This document shows, one piece after another, positions 5,704 through 6,876 of a stretch of DNA of 6,876 nucleotides; position 1 is the first letter of the stretch; the number at the start of each line of letters is the position of its first letter. The notes below the pieces were generated by a model. That model saw nothing but the letters and a program-made list of their open reading frames with translations, was not told the DNA's origin and did not search any database. The stretch spans positions 1 through 6,876 of the forward strand of contig ONVJ01000204.1 in the NCBI GenBank assembly GCA_900321265.1, given 5' to 3'. The DNA comes from an uncultured Eubacteriales bacterium. Lineage in GTDB: Bacteria > Bacillota > Clostridia > Oscillospirales > CAG-272. Position numbers and translations under genes: made by a program.

Positions 5704-6684
5704 ATGGCATCGACAATGATCAGCTATGACCCCGTCGCTTTCGGGTCACAGCCCGCGTCCGGGGAGCTACATCCCGAAGGCGGCACCGGACAGGGTCTGT
5801 TTTTAACCCGGGAACTGATCCGGATCTACCTGGATCATCTTGCGGACAGCGGGAAATCCCAAAACACGCTAAAAAAATACTCTGCGGATCTTGAGAAGTT
5901 TCTGCAATTCGTCGGAGACGGCGCGGAACTGAACATCGCAAAGACGAACAGCTACAAATCCTATCTTCTGGAGCGCACCCGCTCCATGAACAAAAACGGC
6001 AGTCCTGTCAGCTATTCTTCGATTAACTCGCAAATTACTCCGGTTAACAGCATGCTGAACTTCTTTCACCGTCGGGATCTTTCAGTGAAGCTCTTCGCTT
6101 CTCAAAAGAAGACCTTTCAAGGCAACCAACTCAGCGACCAGCATGTCAGAACGCTGGTCAGGACCGCTATAGAACAGAAAAATCACAGGCTGTCTCTGAT
6201 CATCCTGACTATCGCGTCGTGCGGCATCAGGATTTCCGAGCTGTCATCCATTACAGTTGAAGCGATCGGAAAGAAAGAGGTCCAGGTAATTAACAAGGGC
6301 AAAGCAAGGATCATCCTTCTTCCCGGCGATCTGAAGAAACTGCTTAAGAACTACTGCAAAGACAAAAAGATCACATCCGGCCCGATCTTTATCACCCGGA
6401 ACGGAAAGCCGATGGACAGATCAAACATCTGGAAGGAAATGAAGACTCTGTCGGTCAAGGCGTCGGTGCCTTCGGATCTGGTTTTTCCGCACAATTTCAG
6501 GCATTACTTCGCAAGGAATTACTATTCAAATGAGAAGGATATCGCAGGGCTTTCGAACCTTCTCGGTCACAGCAGTCTGAATACGACAATGATCTATGTC
6601 AAGGAGAGTGTTGAAGAAGCAACAAGAAAAGTCGATCGCGCGGGGAACAGGATCCTGAAAGCTTATATCTACGGTGTCATCTAG
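5704..6684 (+). CDS. Tyrosine recombinase / phage-type integrase (XerC/D-like)
   Basis: This 326-residue protein has a core-binding N-terminal domain (about 34-130, SAM-like: LIRIYLDHLADSGKSQNTLKKY) and a catalytic domain (about 143-310). The catalytic residues are all visible: R176 in GIRISEL, K198 in NKGKARIILLP, H263 and R266 in HNFRHYF, H289 in LLGHSS, and nucleophile Y298 in MIYV. It should perform site-specific strand exchange by a 3'-phosphotyrosine intermediate. ATG 5704 has a near-perfect SD (AAGGAGG, 5692-5698). The first 33 residues are a polar, Gly/Pro-containing extension before the core-binding domain, and no arm-binding domain is evident. Base composition is lower in GC than the left-hand genes (27 of 60 bases in 6241-6300 against 41 of 60 in 1081-1140), consistent with acquisition. 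Diverging from a repressor-protease pair, it is probably the recombinase of a small integrative element or an inversion switch rather than a housekeeping XerC/D. Confidence 0.92.
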   Translation: MASTMISYDPVAFGSQPASGELHPEGGTGQGLFLTRELIRIYLDHLADSGKSQNTLKKYSADLEKFLQFVGDGAELNIAKTNSYKSYLLERTRSMNKNGSPVSYSSINSQITPVNSMLNFFHRRDLSVKLFASQKKTFQGNQLSDQHVRTLVRTAIEQKNHRLSLIILTIASCGIRISELSSITVEAIGKKEVQVINKGKARIILLPGDLKKLLKNYCKDKKITSGPIFITRNGKPMDRSNIWKEMKTLSVKASVPSDLVFPHNFRHYFARNYYSNEKDIAGLSNLLGHSSLNTTMIYVKESVEEATRKVDRAGNRILKAYIYGVI

Positions 6685-6687
6685 CCT

Positions 6688-6725
6688 TCCGGGATAAGGT
6701 ATCCCCCCGATACCCGACTCCCGGA
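6688..6725 (+). other. Long stem-loop just after the recombinase stop codon
   Basis: The outer stem is TCCGGGA (6688-6694) with TCCCGGA (6719-6725); the inner stem is GGTATC (6698-6703) with GATACC (6709-6714) around five C residues. An alternative inner stem GGGATA/TATCCC (6691-6705) is also possible. No T run follows, so it is not a standard intrinsic terminator. It may protect the messenger 3' end or support Rho-dependent termination. Confidence 0.55.
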
Positions 6726-6785
6726 CTCCTCAACGCGGCAAACCCGGTTTCCTGACGGCAAATCCTCGAACCCGGTCAAATAAAA

Positions 6786-6811
6786 AACAACATAATTGAC
6801 ACTATGTTGTT
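6786..6811. other. Candidate tyrosine-recombinase core site (9-8-9 inverted repeat)
   Basis: AACAACATA (6786-6794) and TATGTTGTT (6803-6811) are perfect inverted copies around an asymmetric 8-base spacer, ATTGACAC (6795-6802). Short inverted arms around a 6-8 base crossover region are the standard layout of sites cut by tyrosine recombinases, and this one lies about 100 bases after such a gene. The layout is seen; the function is inferred. Confidence 0.45.
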
Positions 6812-6824
6812 AACAAATTATTAA
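6796..6824 (+). promoter_or_regulatory. Candidate promoter reading out of the right edge
   Basis: TTGACA (6796-6801) is full consensus; TATTAA (6819-6824, four of six) follows after 17 bases. Its -35 lies within the spacer of the 9-8-9 repeat. It would drive a gene beyond the window. The stretch 6685-6876 contains no convincing coding region. Confidence 0.45.
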
Positions 6825-6828
6825 CAAA
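6810..6828 (+). repeat. Tandem TTAACAAA motifs one helical turn apart
   Basis: TTAACAAA occurs at 6810-6817 and 6821-6828, a period of 11 bases, overlapping the -10 region of the candidate outward promoter. The first copy belongs to the palindrome TTGTTAACAA (6807-6816). Paired sites on one DNA face suit a regulator or an accessory recombination protein. Confidence 0.5.
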
Positions 6829-6855
6829 AGAATAAAAGCGCCCGGTGAACAGCAA

Positions 6856-6874
6856 AAAAGACGCCGCGTCTTTT
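6856..6874. other. Hairpin at the window edge
   Basis: AAAAGACG (6856-6863) and CGTCTTTT (6867-6874) form a perfect 8-bp stem with a three-base loop (CCG). The A-rich left and T-rich right flanks resemble a small, possibly bidirectional terminator or a leader attenuator, but the window ends two bases later, so the call is open. Confidence 0.4.
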
Positions 6875-6876
6875 CA

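Noticed and set aside
6688..6725. Intrinsic terminator for the recombinase
   Set aside because: The stem is strong, but the following bases (CTCCTCAACG) contain no T run; listed as a stem-loop only.
6786..6817. Chromosomal dif site
   Set aside because: Firmicute dif sites have about 11-bp arms around six bases; this repeat has 9-bp arms around eight and does not match the dif sequence I know.
1..6876. CRISPR array, tRNA or rRNA genes
   Set aside because: No regularly spaced repeats and no recognizable tRNA or rRNA sequence were seen on either strand, so a tRNA attachment site for the recombinase is not supported here.

Overview
The window looks like chromosomal DNA from a GC-rich anaerobic Firmicute, most likely an uncultured gut-type member of class Clostridia. 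This is inferred from the gene content (an aldo/keto reductase with a two-cluster ferredoxin tail, an M19 dipeptidase, an XRE plus ImmA/IrrE pair) and from SD-led genes with sigma-A type promoters. No marker gene fixes the species.

Left part (1-4515), plus strand, ordinary GC-rich genes: the 3' end of an RsmJ-type 16S rRNA methyltransferase (1-366), an aldo/keto reductase with two C-terminal [4Fe-4S] motifs (455-1573), a lipoprotein with a C-terminal endonuclease/exonuclease/phosphatase (EEP) domain (1603-3381), and an M19 membrane-dipeptidase homologue (3503-4444). A strong intrinsic terminator (4463-4515) closes this block. The first three genes are closely spaced and could share a transcript; the dipeptidase has its own candidate promoter.

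Right part (4495-6876), a compact recombination and regulation module: on the minus strand an XRE-type repressor (5061-5531) and an ImmA/IrrE-type metalloprotease (4495-5064), overlapping by 4 bases; diverging from them on the plus strand, a lower-GC tyrosine recombinase (5704-6684). The 172-base divergent region holds a perfect consensus promoter (TTGACA-17-TATAAT) for the recombinase, a probable back-to-back promoter for the repressor sharing the same -35 bases, and three 17-base dyads of identical 6-5-6 layout. In ICEBs1 and related elements ImmA-type proteases cleave their partner repressor to turn on excision or transfer genes; by analogy the module reads as a protease-relieved switch controlling a recombinase.

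Downstream of the recombinase (6685-6876) there is no gene. The region holds a long stem-loop, a perfect 9-bp inverted repeat around an 8-base spacer (6786-6811) with the geometry of a tyrosine-recombinase core site, a promoter whose -35 box lies inside that spacer, tandem TTAACAAA motifs one helical turn apart, and a hairpin at the window edge. The 12-mer GTTGTTAACAAA occurs just outside both ends of the three-gene module (4467-4478 and 6806-6817). The most interesting hypothesis is a minimal, cargo-poor integrative element or recombinase-operated promoter switch. This is inference from layout and motifs and needs comparison with related genomes.
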